Source of the DNA: Pogostemon cablin
Lineage: Eukaryota; Streptophyta; Magnoliopsida; Lamiales; Lamiaceae
Length of the DNA: 64,000 nt
Direction: 5' to 3'
Assembly: GCA_023678885.1 (NCBI GenBank)
Contig: CM042996.1
Span: 11,962,602-12,026,601, forward strand
Part shown: piece after piece, positions 22,900 to 36,225 of the stretch
How positions within the stretch are numbered: the first letter of the stretch is position 1
How the letters are laid out: the number at the start of each line of letters is the position of its first letter
The notes under the pieces: generated by a model
Seen by the model: the letters and a program-made list of their open reading frames with translations, nothing else
Told to the model about the DNA's origin: nothing
Database searches by the model: none
Translations under genes and position numbers: made by a program

Positions 22900-25800
22900 G
22901 TCTCACTGCATCAAGAGGTCATTTGTCTGGAGAAGTGGTGGCTAAAAGGAAGAGGTTTTCTGCCGAAACTTTGCTATGATTTTGAGCCTACTTCATTTGG
23001 CAGGAGGCAGGTGATGATCACGTGTCTATGGAATTTTGTACTTGGCTTGGAGTTTATGTCTTTAAATGGGAGAGCAACTGTAGAGATTTGCATTTTTCAT
23101 AACTTTGTAGGGGCTATGGTCTCTTTATGTTCTTTCTAACTTAACCACAAAGAGTAACCTATAAGGATGTAATGAAGGGTAAGATCAGATTGCCAATGGG
23201 CTCAATAAATACGTAAATATTATGAGCATATGATGTAAAGTAGGTGAGAGTGACAGCTTATGGAGCTGGACCTAGAGAACAGTCATTTTAGACGGGTAAA
23301 ATCACTTCTGTACATGGCACCACATGCCTTCAAGCAATTTAGACAAGCTATGAAATAACTACGCTGACGCGGTTTTGAGATTTCCCAAGTTGCTTTGATC
23401 CAACAAGATTTAATCTGTTAATAAGAGTATAAATCAAATTGTGCAGTAAGCTATTTGTAAATTGGTAGTCGTTTCAAAAAATCCTTCCGTAAACCAAAGT
23501 TTATCACCCATTTCAGTGAATATCACTTTACATGCACTCCTTAGTAATTTCCTAAAAAAACTAAAGGGACTGATACGATTCAAGTATAAGGGTTCTACTT
23601 CACTGAGATTGCTTGATAATTTCCAAAATAAATAGAAGCTAATTTAATATAAATCAACTTAGTCTGAAGTGTGCAAGTTCCAAAACATCATTCTGCCGCT
23701 GAATCATTTAATCCAAATGCAACTTCAAAGAGGAAAAAAAAATACAGACATTATCATAGTGATAGCAAGTTCTTCATTTATAATATCTTAGCACTATGAT
23801 AGTATTTTCTCACATGCAAACATATCTCGCAATCAACAGAAATTTCCCTTGAGAGAAACAATTGATGAGAAAGTTCCCAATTTCAATAAAACAGGCGCGT
23901 GCAAGTAGAGAAGCTCAATTTTTATTTTTCTACAAACACAACCATCGATTCAAGCATACACACATTGAGAAAATGCATGGGAATATGTCACTTAGGGAAA
24001 ACAAAACCAAGACAGATAGGATAATAATAACAAAATCTATTCAGTAAAATAATTCATAATGAAGAAAGAAGAGATGGATGGTGGGGATGATAACTGCAGC
24101 TTGCAGGATTACAAATTAAGCACCATTTGGAATTTAGTGATTACAAACTATTTCTGAGTTCATATACATATAGAAAAACCACTAACATCTACCTGAAGAA
24201 CCAAACATGCACAATAAGCTCGGGCTTGGGTCAAGATAATCTTTATTGCATTTTATGCACTGAGAATTAGTTCAAACATAAACATCATCAGAAATATGTG
24301 TAGGCAGAAGTAGGGCTACAAAAAAAATTCAGCTTTTGATGCTAAACTACCCACACTGAAAAACATAATTTTATCCATCGAGATCCTATAAAAGCAAGAC
24401 TACTTAGCTAGAACTTAATAATATGTATGCATGTCATTAAATACTGAGTAATGGTAAATGCATTCTAATTGAAATCAAAATCACATACATATCACACAAC
24501 AAAAATTTGTAGCAGTTAAAAATTTCTTTGAAACAACTCATCAAGCGCCTAATGGGCGAGACAATAACATAACACAGTTAAATCCATATACTTAACTACC
24601 TAGCTAGCGGGATTACGACGGTGAGGGAGTGGACGATACCTTAGTATTGTTATATTCTACTCGGAATTGGAGTAAGCCCGGAGCTGTAAGCACCGGGATA
24701 TCAGGCAGAAAAAAATGCCTAATTAAGATTCTTATCTGGAAAATGAGAAATTGAAATGCCTAATTAGGATTCAAATCTGAAAAGAAATTGAAAGATAAAT
24801 TAAAGTTTATAAACGCACCAATAAGACGGAATCTTGACACTTAGGGCAAGATTAAGGTGAAGACGCGATGACGAGAGGCAAAAAAAAAAGCAAAAAATGG
24901 GCAAGAACCGGAAGGAGGGCGAATGTACATTACACGTATAGGAGAGGTGGGTAAAGGCTTGACACGTGTTCCTGGCAACCGGCTACCGTACCTAAACTGG
25001 CCACACTTGAGATGAAATCTCTTTATATATAACTAGGTAGGGGCAGCACCTCACTTCATGAGATGCGTAATCATCATTTACGTGAGGCACTTACTCTATT
25101 ATACTTACCAGGATTGTTCTATATGAAGAGGTAATGAAAAATTACGTGAGTTACAAGTTAGCATAACAAAATGAGGAACAAGCACTATGAAAGCAGTATA
25201 CATAATTTAGCATGTGTTTAATGTTAATTTAGCATGTGTTTAATGTTCACAAGAGTAAAAGCATAGAGATATTGATTTAAAATTTGGCAATTTGCCTACA
25301 TTATAACATACGATGTCAACAAAAAGTATATTTGTCTAATATATATTAGGAATCTGAGTACCTAATAGTTACAAAATACAGTATAAATAGATCTCAATTA
25401 TATATCTATTATTGGGAGTAATGTGCCACCCCCTTCGTCGTTTTTTCGTCTCTAAAATCACTATTAGTAATCATCAGATAAAAAGAAATTTTGAATAGTC
25501 ACATTTCCACATGTTTTGCTCAGGAGAACATAAATTTAACTGATAAGCAATAAATAAGCTAGGAACTTTGAAACCAAAACTGAGCTTTGGGTAGGTTCTC
25601 AGGAAAACCGGTAACTAAACAGACAAGAAGTTTGATGTTTCCTAACTTAGTACCCAAGTGTAAAGTTGCAGAATGAAAATTGAAAAATGAAGTAACCTCT
25701 GAAGGACCGATTATGCTGTCGAAGAAGAGGACAAAGACAAAAGAAGAGGCTACTTCGGCTTTTTCCAGGAAAAAACAAACAGACCAACAAGTCAAGTGCA

Positions 25801-27450
25801 CTTTCACAGATAAAATTCATATAATGCAAATAAATCCTCTCATTCATCAAAGACATCACATGACAACACATTGTTTTAAGGAATCATCCATCCATCTCAC
25901 AAGAAGGTCAATCCACCCATCATCACGAAAGCACATAATTAGTTTCAATTCTCAGTACCACATGTGCCCTCTAATTAAAATGACATGTTTCATTCCAAAA
26001 TCAAGTATCACTCATGTATATAGGGCTATCACAATTCCAGCTCCACTCACGTCAAGACAGAGAACATGATTCCTAAACAAATTTCTGTTCAAGCATTTCA
26101 TCAAACATCTTGGGTGTACAGTTGAAATTTGCTAAGGAATTAACTTCCAGCACTAAGGCCGGTTCTTTTCTGTACCAACCAAGAAATTTATAACAATTGA
26201 AGATAAGAAAAAATAAGTTAACATGTCTTATTGTTAAAGGGTGTAGTAAATAAATTTCACAACTTATGGTGCATAACAACCACATTGTACCTTGAGTAAG
26301 AAGGGGGGATAAAAGGCAGAGATACACCAACTTTAATGGCAGTGAATCTGTAGCGAGCTTGAGAAGAGGTCGAGAGGCCTCCGCACGGATCAAAAAATTG
26401 GGAAAGCCCAAGTGCGCACACTTAGCGAATCTTAGTTGAGAAGAGAAGATGCAGATTAAAGTGTCCAAACTTACCATGAATCAATTTGAGACGGTAAATG
26501 TACTGAATCCAAAGTTTAGTTATTAACTTATACTAAATAATTAATTAAATTAAAGATTATAAAATCCACCGATAAACTCTTGTCGGATCCACCAATACAT
26601 CAACCATGCACAATGCAAGTGAAAACGCATATCACAGTAGCAATAAAGACCGAGACAACAAAAAAATTAGGAGTTTAACATCTTGGGTGATCAATGCCCA
26701 AATTGGGAAACTATGGAAAATTTTTGAAAATTCTCAAAAAGGATGAGTTTCAGAAGTAATAACTGCATAGAACCCAGATTAATAAGTATGCAAGGAAGGA
26801 TTTAAACTTTAAAATGTCACTCGCCATTGAAACTTAAACTCGGACTTTCAACATTTCTATAGTATGTTGAACCGCTAGTTACTCATGAGGCATCCATAAT
26901 CATGGATTTAAAAGTATAAAAGAGTTGCAGCAAAGTAAAACATGAGCAATCAGTCCAAACCTAAAAGGCTCATAAGTTTCACTCTAATGAAACCACTAAT
27001 TCGTACCACATGGCGGTGAGATGGCGGTCGCAAGCTTATAATACGTCCGGAGCCGCCGTAAAATTGAAGCGAACAAAAGGAGAAAGCCCTGTCGAATTAA
27101 AACAAAGAAGAGAACAAAATTAGGGTCGAATTAAAACAAAGAAGAGCACATAATTAGGGGTTTTCTATAAAAATTAAATGGAGGGGAGTTAGATTCAGAA
27201 AGCAAGATCGCGCCGGCAGTGTTAGATGTCGAAGACAGCAAAATATCGGGAGAAATAGTGAAATTGAAAGCGGGGGATATTTTGAGACACCGTTGAGTTG
27301 TTCGAGGCAGAAGTGTAGACGAAACAACCAAGGAAAGAACAATTGCAAAGAGAAATTAGAGTTCATAAATTGAGGAAACGATACAGGAGTTAAGAAGGAA
27401 GATTGAAGAAAGGTGTATTCAGAATGAAATATGCGTGCATAATCAATGTT
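22900..27450. other. no recognised gene; mixed-composition unique-looking DNA
   Basis: This stretch lacks clear transposon marks and has patches of higher GC (24590-24700, 24890-25010, 26320-26420, 27000-27330), as gene regions do. Frames such as 25680-26069 (+), 26073-26477 (-) and 27131-27331 (-) show no motif I know. A G-box CACGTG (24963-24968) lies about 55 bp before a TATA-like TTATATATAA (25023-25032) on the plus strand. It may hold a non-coding or poorly conserved transcript; I see no supportable product. Confidence 0.4.
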
Positions 27451-28215
27451 TTGTACGTTGGGCAGTATAATCCAAATCGAAGCAATTCATGACGGTGCCA
27501 ATTTAGATATACTAACATTTTTTTTTAATCTTAAATTTAATGCTATCTTTTAACGCTCGATTTACTAGAATATAATTAAGTAAAATGAAAAAAAATCTTT
27601 GAATTAAAATTCGAGTCAAATTTTTTTCGAGTAAAAGTATTCGAGTAATAAATTCAAGTTAAATGATACATTGAGTTAAAACGTTTAATTCGAATTATTC
27701 ATTCAAAATTTTTAACACAAAATAAACAAATACTAGTTTTGTTTCCCGCAGGTTCTATTATATGTGATGTCTTTATTTTAAAAATATAATTTTATATTTT
27801 ATTATTAAATGTGTGTATATATATATATATTTGTTTGTTTGTTTTTTCATTTTACTATTAAATATTTTTTTTATCATATTTATTTATATAAAAAAATATT
27901 AAACTTATGATTAGTTGTAAATTTAATTAATAATCAAGTATCTCTTTTTATCTTTTAATTATTTTTTATTGAATAACTAAATCAAATTATTAAAGTTAAA
28001 ACTCAAATTTTTTATTGAATAATAACTCAATCAAAACATTATTAGTATTTAATAATCGAGTCTCACTCTTTTTTTTTAATCTTTTACTTTTACTTTTTTA
28101 AATTGAATAACCAAACTAAAACATTTAAATGTAAAAATATATTAAAAATCATTATTATTTTTTATTATTTTAAATATTAATTGTAAGTTATTAATGAGAG
28201 GGACCTAATAAAATA

Positions 28216-28502
28216 CTCCCTCCGTCTCATAGTTAAGTTCACCGACACTGTAGATACAGAGTTTAATAAAAGTTACTTTTTGACCAACTTTATTGACTTT
28301 TTAGGGGTATTGTGGTATTTTTAGGTAATAAATAAATAAATTATAAAGTATGTTATGTGTATTAGGTGTGAGTGATATTTTTGAAATTAAGATAATTTTT
28401 GACGTTGTTGGTTAATGTGAAGTTTCCTTTTTTGGGTGGTGAACATAAGTGTAGAACGGACGAAAATGAAAATGTGTGAATATAAGTGTGGGACGGAGGG
28501 AA
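28216..28502. mobile_element. Stowaway-like MITE, family 1 copy
   Basis: TA at 28214-28215 and 28503-28504. Inverted ends CTCCCTCCGTCTCATA and GTGGGACGGAGGG. The interior contains TTTTTGACCAACTTTATTGA and GGTATTGTGGTATTTTTAGG, shared with the copies at 22322 and 31045. Confidence 0.85.
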
Positions 28503-29049
28503 TATTAGTTAAAATGTTAAATTACTTAATATAAAATATTAATTGCAAGATTAAAATTTTTAAACATATTTATAAAAATATTTTTATTAGAATTAAAATA
28601 ATAACTTTCATTAAAAAATACATAAAATATTCTTATTAGATTAAATTAAATCATTATAAAAAATTACTTAAAATATATAATATTAATTGCAAGATTATAA
28701 AATTTTAATTACTTTAAATATTAAATTACTTAATTAAAATATTAATTGCATTATGAAGATTATTAATGAGAGAGATTAAATAAAATAATATTTAAAATAT
28801 TAAATTACTTAAAATAAAATATTAATTTAAAGATTAACGTGAGAGAGCCCCAGATATAATTTTTCCAAGAACGGACATGGCGATGCCACATAGACAAAAA
28901 TTACTTAAAATAATATTATTAAGATTAGAATATTAGATCTTCATTAAAAGAATTACTTAAAATAAAGTATTAATGGTAAGATTATAAAATATTAATTATT
29001 TTAAATTTAATAAAATTATTAAAATATATTAATTAAAACAAAATATTAA

Positions 29050-29165
29050 TTACAGGATTAATGTGGAAGCGCCACGTACACAAATTTTTTAAGAATGAAC
29101 GTGGTGACGCTACATATATAAATTTTTTCAAGAAGGAACGTGGCGTCGCCACATACACAAATCTA
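29050..29165. repeat. tandem 37-39-bp units centred on GTGGCG/CGCCAC palindromes
   Basis: Three units are centred near 29069, 29108 and 29146. Each has an inverted core (best GTGGCGTCGCCAC at 29140-29152) flanked by CACAAATTTTTTCAAGAA-like sequence. A stray fourth copy is at 28857-28897 (TGGCGATGCCA). Confidence 0.75.
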
Positions 29166-29269
29166 AGATTTTATTTTTGACAAACACTTGTAAATTAATA
29201 ATATTAATAATTGAGAATGGGTGAAAACTTTAACACGAATATAAACATTCGTGCGACAAATGAACTAAC

Positions 29270-29465
29270 ACGAATATAATAATCATTTAACATTAAAATG
29301 AAATTGAGTTAACAAATGAAAAAATGAGTTACACGAATATAATCATTTAACATGAAAATGAAATTGAGTTAACAAATAAACAACACGAAAACGAAATTGA
29401 GTTAACAAATGAAAAAATGAGTTAACACGAATATAATCATTTAACATGAAAATGAACAAATAAAA
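29270..29465. repeat. 60-bp-period tandem repeat, AT-rich
   Basis: The phrase AATCATTTAACATKAAAATG starts at 29281 and 29341, exactly 60 bp apart, and again at 29435, with GAAATTGAGTTAACAAAT between copies. About three imperfect units are present. Confidence 0.8.
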
Positions 29466-30712
29466 ATTCGAGAATGAGCTGTATTTTCTCATTTGAATAT
29501 GAGCACATCTTATGCTCTACTCTCTTTTAATAAAATTTTACTTTTACAAAAAGAAAATACAACATTTAACGCGAAAATAATGAATACGAAAATTATGAAT
29601 TCGAATAAAATAATGTATTTGAGTAATGTTTTTAATTATTTTTCAAGTAATAATTATTTTACTCGAATATTTTATCCGAATATATTACTCGAATATTCGA
29701 GTAAAGGGTATTTTGGTCAATTCGGGTATAAAAAGATTATAATGTTAAATATAGGATAGAAAAGAAAATGTGTATAAAAAATAGGGTACAAAATTTTTTT
29801 TCCCATCCAAATACTCCAATGAATAAAAATATATACATAAATTACACTTTGTTAGTGAATTATCTGTTAGTTTTTTTATGAATAATAATTGAATAAAAAA
29901 GTTAAATATTAATTAAGAAACACATATATATTATGTAATAAAATGAATACATATGGGTGTACGTGTATACCCAATTGCTTGATTAAAATTTTTTAGTTAA
30001 CTAATATTCTTCATATTTCAACGAATTTTTTATTGAAAAAAATAATACCTTTATTAATAAAATGTAGGAGTATATGTTTTAAATAAAATGTTATATTCTC
30101 AAACATCTTGTGCATCTGAATGCACAAGATACCAACTCTAAATAGTGACACGTGATTAAGGGAAATCGATATTCATTCATTCAACTAAAAAGAGATACAC
30201 ATTCAATTGATTTATTTTATGAACAATTACGGATAAAAAGTGATAATCACATTTTTAATAAAAAAAATGATACTTGATCTAAGAAAAGTAACTTCCGTCC
30301 AATTGAATTATTTCATGAACAATTCGTAGAATACAAATAATGAAACTCCATTCATCTCATTATGAAATTAACCGTAATTGTAGATATACATAATTTTATT
30401 TTTTATTTTGAATCATTATCTTTTTAATGAAAATATTATTGTTTCAACAAGGAATATTAAAAAAAAGTTACTACATATCAAAATTTACTAGAAGTAATAT
30501 TTTTTTTTAAAAAAAAAGTAATAAATTTTCACTCTAAAAAGTAACTTCTAATTTTCTAGGAATAATGTCAAGGTGCTGGCGAGCTTCGTGGAAGAAATAA
30601 TGTCTTGCACACACAAGAGACATACATATATTCACTTACTAATAATTGTATGTCATTTTTTTAAAAAAATAATAATTGTATGTCATAATATTACTGTGAG
30701 ATACATATATCA

Positions 30713-31446
30713 TGTTGGAAAATTCACGTTCCTAAAGTATAAATCCTAAACATGCATAGAGAGTAGATTTATATCTCTCACCGTAGGATACTGAAGTAAC
30801 AGAAGAAAAACAAAGAATCGATTGGTACTCATGTATAAACGGTGATCTTATGGATCAAATCTCACAACATTGGGCTGTAGATTATATTTTCACGATATTG
30901 TACTAATTGTGGAATATGATACTGGATTTACGTTGTGAATTCTAGAAGAAGAAAAATCGAGAGAGAATCGTTTTTCAGCGTTGTGTTCTGCATTTTGTAA
31001 CGCATTTCAATGTTATGTCCATACAGATAACTGCTTACGCAGTACTCCCTCCATCCCATAAAACCTTTCATACTTTCCTCATTTGTTTGTCCCACAAAAT
31101 ATTTCACACCCCAAAAAATGAAACATCACTTTATCTAACATCCTCAAAAGTTTTTTTTATTTCAAATTTGTCACTCCTTTTTCACACACATATCATTATT
31201 TTATACTTTTTTACTATCTAAAAATACCACAATACCCCCCAAAGTCAATAAAGTTGGTCAAAAAGTGCACATTTTCTTAAACAACGTGGAACAGTAAACG
31301 TGAAAAGTATTATGGGATGAAGAGAGTATAAAACATTCCCAAAAGATGGGAGTTGAAAACCGCTACATAACTCCCTCTCTCCCTTTATTATCCACTTTCA
31401 TATGTGGATTAATTATTAAATAAATAATATTTGAATATTATTTACA
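30713..31446 (-). repeat. left (3') LTR of copia B, carrying a MITE
   Basis: It starts TGTTGG and ends TTTACA. Removing the MITE (31045-31326 plus one TA) leaves about 450 bp that aligns along its full length with the right LTR. Confidence 0.93.
31045..31326. mobile_element. Stowaway-like MITE inserted in the copia B LTR
   Basis: TA at 31043-31044 and 31327-31328. The ends are CTCCCTCCATCCCATA and TATGGGATGAAGAGAG. The interior is family 1 in inverted orientation (TCAATAAAGTTGGTCAAAAA). The other LTR has the uninterrupted site GTAGTATAAAAC at about 38683, so insertion and target duplication are directly visible. Confidence 0.95.
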
Positions 31447-32379
31447 TCTCCCACTCACATATGAAGTCAAAATTCGTCTGACTCAATTTCTTCGTGAATT
31501 ATATTCTCGCACAGATTAATACATCGTATGACCCATGAGATATGAGTTTTTATCGTTATACACTTGTTAGAGATATATAGCAACTCAACTAGTTTATCAA
31601 TGAAACTCAACAAGCTCGCTATACCCCAGAACTCTTAAACATTTAACATAAGTTGACATATCTCTTTTCAATCCCTAAATTTGTCGGAGCATATTGAACC
31701 CTTTTGCAAAAAACTATGTATTCATAATCAAGACCCTACTTGATTGACTAGTCAATGAATCACAATAGTATATGTTAAATTAAGACGTTCTTCCCATCTC
31801 ATTAAGTATCTACAGTCTCCCATTGTAGCTGCTTTCCTAGACATGTACCGCATCGCCGTTATTAACCATATCTCTTTTGGTAACATGCTAAAGTAGCAAC
31901 ACCAAAGTGAAGACTTAGAATATAGTATAAAGTCATAAGGGTAACCAATAGATAAGAACTCATACTTTTGAGAAAATAGGGATAATTTTCTCAATCCTAT
32001 TGGGGTCAACTTAGCACATGTCGTTTTCCTAAAACACATGTCACAATGTCTTTAACTTCCTTCCAAGAAAGCGTATGTCGTATTTCATTTAATTTAGACA
32101 TCGTGTAAATCAAAGTTCAAGTGTGTCTCATACATTTAACTCGAATATCCTCCCTTCAACGTATAGGATCTTCTTCGATTTAGCTTTACAATAAGTTGGA
32201 TTAGATTCGTGGCGAAATCTACCCGATTACATTAGCTATCGTAATCTCATCTCTGCGCTCCCACTGAGCCAGAGGCGATTGCTTGTATGAGAGAGACAAT
32301 CATAACTTGCCGATATTCTATTATATATGAACCATCATATATAATTAATAAACATATATTAATATTCTAGCCATTAACT

Positions 32380-35300
32380 ACTTCATTAACATACAATAAC
32401 ATATTCAATAAATCGTTTTAAATCCTTCGCAAACTCAAATGAGTAGAAATGTAACTAAGAATCACTTTCTTCTTGTCTACAATATCTCTAACAAAGTTGA
32501 ACTTCATGTTAATGTGTTTGGTCTTTATATGCAATAACTGTCTGATTATCATAATTAATTGAAACAGCTCCCACTAGAGTGTTTGAGACGTCCAAATGTT
32601 TCTTGAATTTTCTCAACCAAATAGCCTCTTAAACTGCAGATGCACATGCCACAAACTCGGCTTCCATTAGTGGATAGTGTTATTCAAGTTTGTTTCTTAT
32701 TACACCATGAGATTGCTCCATTGTTGAGCAAGAAGCCATAACCGGGAGTTGATTTACGTTTATCTAAATCACCACTCCAGTCAGCGTCTATATACCCATT
32801 CAGTGTACTGTTATTCTCTTGATAACAGAGAGAATAATCTGCAGTCAATTACATTGGCATATGGTACTTTGGCCATTTCATTCTTTTCATCTTGAGTCTT
32901 GGGACACATTTGCTAACTTAACGATTCGCCTTTCATAATGAGAGTATCTATAAGTTTGCAGGTGTCCATCTTGAACCGTTCTAAAAATTTCTTGATGTAA
33001 GTCTTTTGAGACAAACTTAATAATTTCTTTGAAAGATCTCTATGGATCTTCACATCAAGTAAGTACTTTGCTTCACCCATATATTTTTCGAAGACAACCA
33101 TCCTTTTATGGTTTCAGGATACTCTTTGCTATTTCCAGCTAGTAGTATGTCATCCACATACAAGGATATAATCACAAAACAACCATTGGACCGTTTAACG
33201 TAAATACAGTGGTCTTCATTTATCATAATGAAGTTATATGAGATGATCGTAGTATGAAACCTCAAATACCACTGCCTAAAGGATTGTTTGAGTCTGTAGA
33301 TCGACTTCTTCAATCTACAAACTTTTATCCTCTTTACCTCAAAGAATAAATCCTACAGGCTGTTGCATGTAGATTTCTTCTTCTAATTCTCCATTGAGAA
33401 ATGCGGTCTTAACGTCCATTTGGTGTAATTCTAAATCAATACTAGCCACTATAGCCAACTGTAAACGAATCGAGGCAAACCTCACTACAAGTGAAAAGGT
33501 TTCTTCGTAGTCTATACCCTCTTGTTGAGTATAATCTTTTGCCACCAGACGAGCTTTATACCTCTCTATTGAGCCATCAGCCTTTCATCCCATCGAAAGA
33601 TCTACAAGTTCCCAGACTTGATTTGACTTCATAGACTCCATCTCCTCTTTCATCGCTTTCATCCATTTCTCCTTTGCCGGACAACTCAGAGCTTCTTTGA
33701 CATTTCTAGGCTCTTCCCTATCAACATGAGAAAACATCTCAATTTTCTGGGCACATGTTTCCTAGCTAGAACTTTTTTGAGATAGCTGATGATGGTCTTT
33801 TGTAAACAAAATGCTCTCATTGGGAATTGCCTGATACTCAATCGGCAAATATCTATCAAGATCCACACCATCAGAACTTTTTCGAGAAAGCTGATGATGA
33901 TCTTTTATAGACAAAATGCTCTCATTGGGAATCGCATAATCCTCAATCGGCAAATATCTATCAAGATTCACACAATCAGCTAAACTACTACTCCCACTTT
34001 GATCTTGTATTTATTGGTTTTCAATTATCTCGAAAATAGGCTCACCATCCCTAATGTCTTCCCCTCTACTAGGAAATTCAGTTTCCAGAAAATGAGCATT
34101 ACGTGATTTTATCTCAGTTAAGCTCTCATCCTGATCTCCTATGAACATGTAACCCTTAGAATGTTTACCTCTAGGATCCAACTTTCCATACTGACTCGAT
34201 GAATCATGTAGATAAGCTGCTGATCCTTAAACTCTAAGATTAATCAAGTCAGGTTTTCTACCCATCTAAAATTCATATAGAGTCGAAGCAACTTACTTTG
34301 AAGGCACACGATTAAGCTGCCGTAAGTAACGCATCTCGTTAGAATAGCTTGTGCCATCATGGATCTAATCATCTCCAACAAAGTCCTATTCCTTCTTCCA
34401 ATAACACCATTTCATTAAGGTGTATAAGGAACAGTTAATTGTCTGATTATACCATTTTCATTACAAAATTCCTTGAATTGCTTTGATGGATATTCACTTC
34501 CACTATCAGTTCTTAAAACTTTAATAGATATGTCTTTTGATTTTCAATTTCACTCAAGAATTCTAAAACAACAATGCTTCAGACTTATGAGATATCAAAT
34601 AGACATCCAAAAATGAAAAATCACAATGAACGTAATGAAATAGTGAGCTCCATATCGTGCTCTCACATTTACAGGACCACATATATCAGAATGGATTACT
34701 TATAATAGAGATTAGGACATAATAGCTTCACCAAAAGGTATTCTAGTCATTTTGCTAGCAAGATAATGTTCGCATTTGGATAATTCGACTTTAGAAGAAA
34801 AATTCAACAATCCTTCTTTCACAAGTCTATTCATCCTATCTTGCCCAATATGACCTAATCTAGCATGTCAAACATCATCATTCACATTTGCATTACTAGA
34901 AGAACGAGCATTTAGCGAATATGAATAATCATCATAATAACTAAATATCATTCTTTTACAATTTAAAACCATAAAGCCATTAGTTATATGTCTAGATGCC
35001 TAACAAGTATCATTAATGCTCATTACCACAGTGCATTTAGTGAATAATATATCATAACCCAAATTAAGTAGAACTGAAATAGAAAGTAGATTTCGCATGA
35101 TCTCTAGAGCATATAGAACACTATGTAGGATAGAGGCCCAACCATTGTCAAGGTCCAATTTGCAAGTCTCAAGTCCTTTGACTTTGACTCGTGCATTGGT
35201 TCCTACATATATCTACCTAGTCCCTTTCAGAACATGACAAAAAAACTACAAAAGCTCCTCTGTCTTTCGTCACATGGTCCATTGCTCCTGAGTCTATAAT

Positions 35301-35500
35301 CCACAATGGATAAGAATCAAACAGTAAGATAGCACTCGAGACATTAATTTCACACAAAATAGAATAAGATGAATCCACCTTTTACCTCTTGGGCATAGGG
35401 CATTCACGAGCATAATGACCAAACTTACTGCAATTGTAACATGACATCTTACTTTTATCTTTCTTATTCTTTTTGTCACGCTTATTTTCCCTTTTTCGTT
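32380..35500 (-). pseudogene. copia B pol (protease, integrase, RT, RNase H), broken
   Basis: The minus strand shows, in order, the gag zinc knuckle (CYNCSKFGHYARECP near 35400-35445), protease, GAG-pre-integrase and integrase (35100-34400). RT follows: EGIDYEETFSLVVRFASIRL, HQMDVKTAFLNGELEEEIYM at 33545-33339, and catalytic YVDDILLAG at 33313-33050. Then comes KFLERFKMDTCK (33101-32913) and remnants of RNase H to about 32390. Frameshifts are frequent. Compared with element C it has lost about 65 bp at the end of RNase H (near 32430) and part of the segment near 33590, and gained a 105-bp duplication at 33768-33977. Confidence 0.9.
33768..33977 (-). repeat. 105-bp in-frame tandem duplication in copia B pol
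   Basis: Units start at 33768 and 33873. On the minus strand they translate to two copies of a 35-residue segment with LDRYLPIE, IPNESIL and KDHHQLS. Element C has one copy (about 55385-55490). Confidence 0.88.
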
Positions 35501-35559
35501 CATTAGTTTTTATAGTTGGATTATTGTCAGGCTTACTACCATCACTATCAGATTGTCTT

Positions 35560-36225
35560 CCCCTCTATCGCTTCTTCCAAATCCTTTTCCTTTTGAAGCC
35601 CGAAGCTCCTTTAGAAGTAGAACTAGCATAGAGGTCCCAGAAGAAGGCTTTGAGGCTCAAAGCAGCATAATTGAAAATTTTGATGCTTTCATTATGAGTC
35701 AAGTTGACTTTGAGATGTTAATAATGATCAGGTAAAGAGCTGATTAGGACTTGGATTTGCTGTTCCTCAGAAAGCATATGACCGGTAGTCTTAAGTTCGA
35801 TAATCATATTAGACATCTCCCTGAGATGTTGTCTAATGTTATGATATGGTTTCCTTTTTGTAAATATCGAACTTAATAGTCAACTGCGTAAGCCTTGTAA
35901 CCAATATACCACCATACTTCTCACGCAGATACACCCAGATATCATGTGTGGTGGAATGTTGCTCACATTCATGGATCATTAGATCGATTACTGAGCTTAT
36001 AAAGATACGACGTGCAATGGAATCTTCTTTTTCCATGCCTGGTACGCTTCTTGGTCACGTCTCCCTTGGTTTCCAAAAAACTCGCGTCTAGATCAGCCAT
36101 CACTTGGTTTACAGCATCTAATGCATCTTGTTCATATAATATGTACCAAATATTATGATGCCTTGTGTCATAATTATCATCATTGAGTTTCTCATCTTTG
36201 TTCAACTCAGCAACATTACATTTCG
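35560..36225 (-). pseudogene. copia B gag, broken
   Basis: The N-terminus has KLNDDNYDTRHHNIWYIL and DALDAVNQVMADLDA (36205 downward). EDSIARRIFISSVIDLMIHE, HDIWVYLREKYGG and LTIKFDIYKKE follow at 36036-35839. This is the UBN2-type gag of plant copia elements. A frameshift between the two parts and the lost start codon (compare 57770 in element C) break it. Confidence 0.85.

Larger units (their letters stand above)
20760..22900. other. intergenic, MITE-rich, possible LTR scrap
   Basis: The stretch upstream of the kinase gene holds two Stowaway-like elements (listed separately). A GC-richer segment at about 21450-21700, with AAGCCTGGAACTGAGCCG, looks like a retroelement LTR scrap, but I could not define ends. 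No gene is seen. Confidence 0.4.
27450..30707. other. very AT-rich intergenic DNA
   Basis: A long AT-rich tract with degenerate repeats of phrases like AAATTACTTAAAATAAAATA, one MITE, two short tandem arrays (listed) and simple repeats such as a TA run near 27818-27830. No coding frame is credible; the 88-codon frame at 29493-29759 is low-complexity. Confidence 0.6.

Noticed and set aside
25680..26069. 129-codon plus-strand frame
   Set aside because: No recognisable motif, low-complexity Lys/Thr/His content, and no supporting splice or promoter context I can defend.
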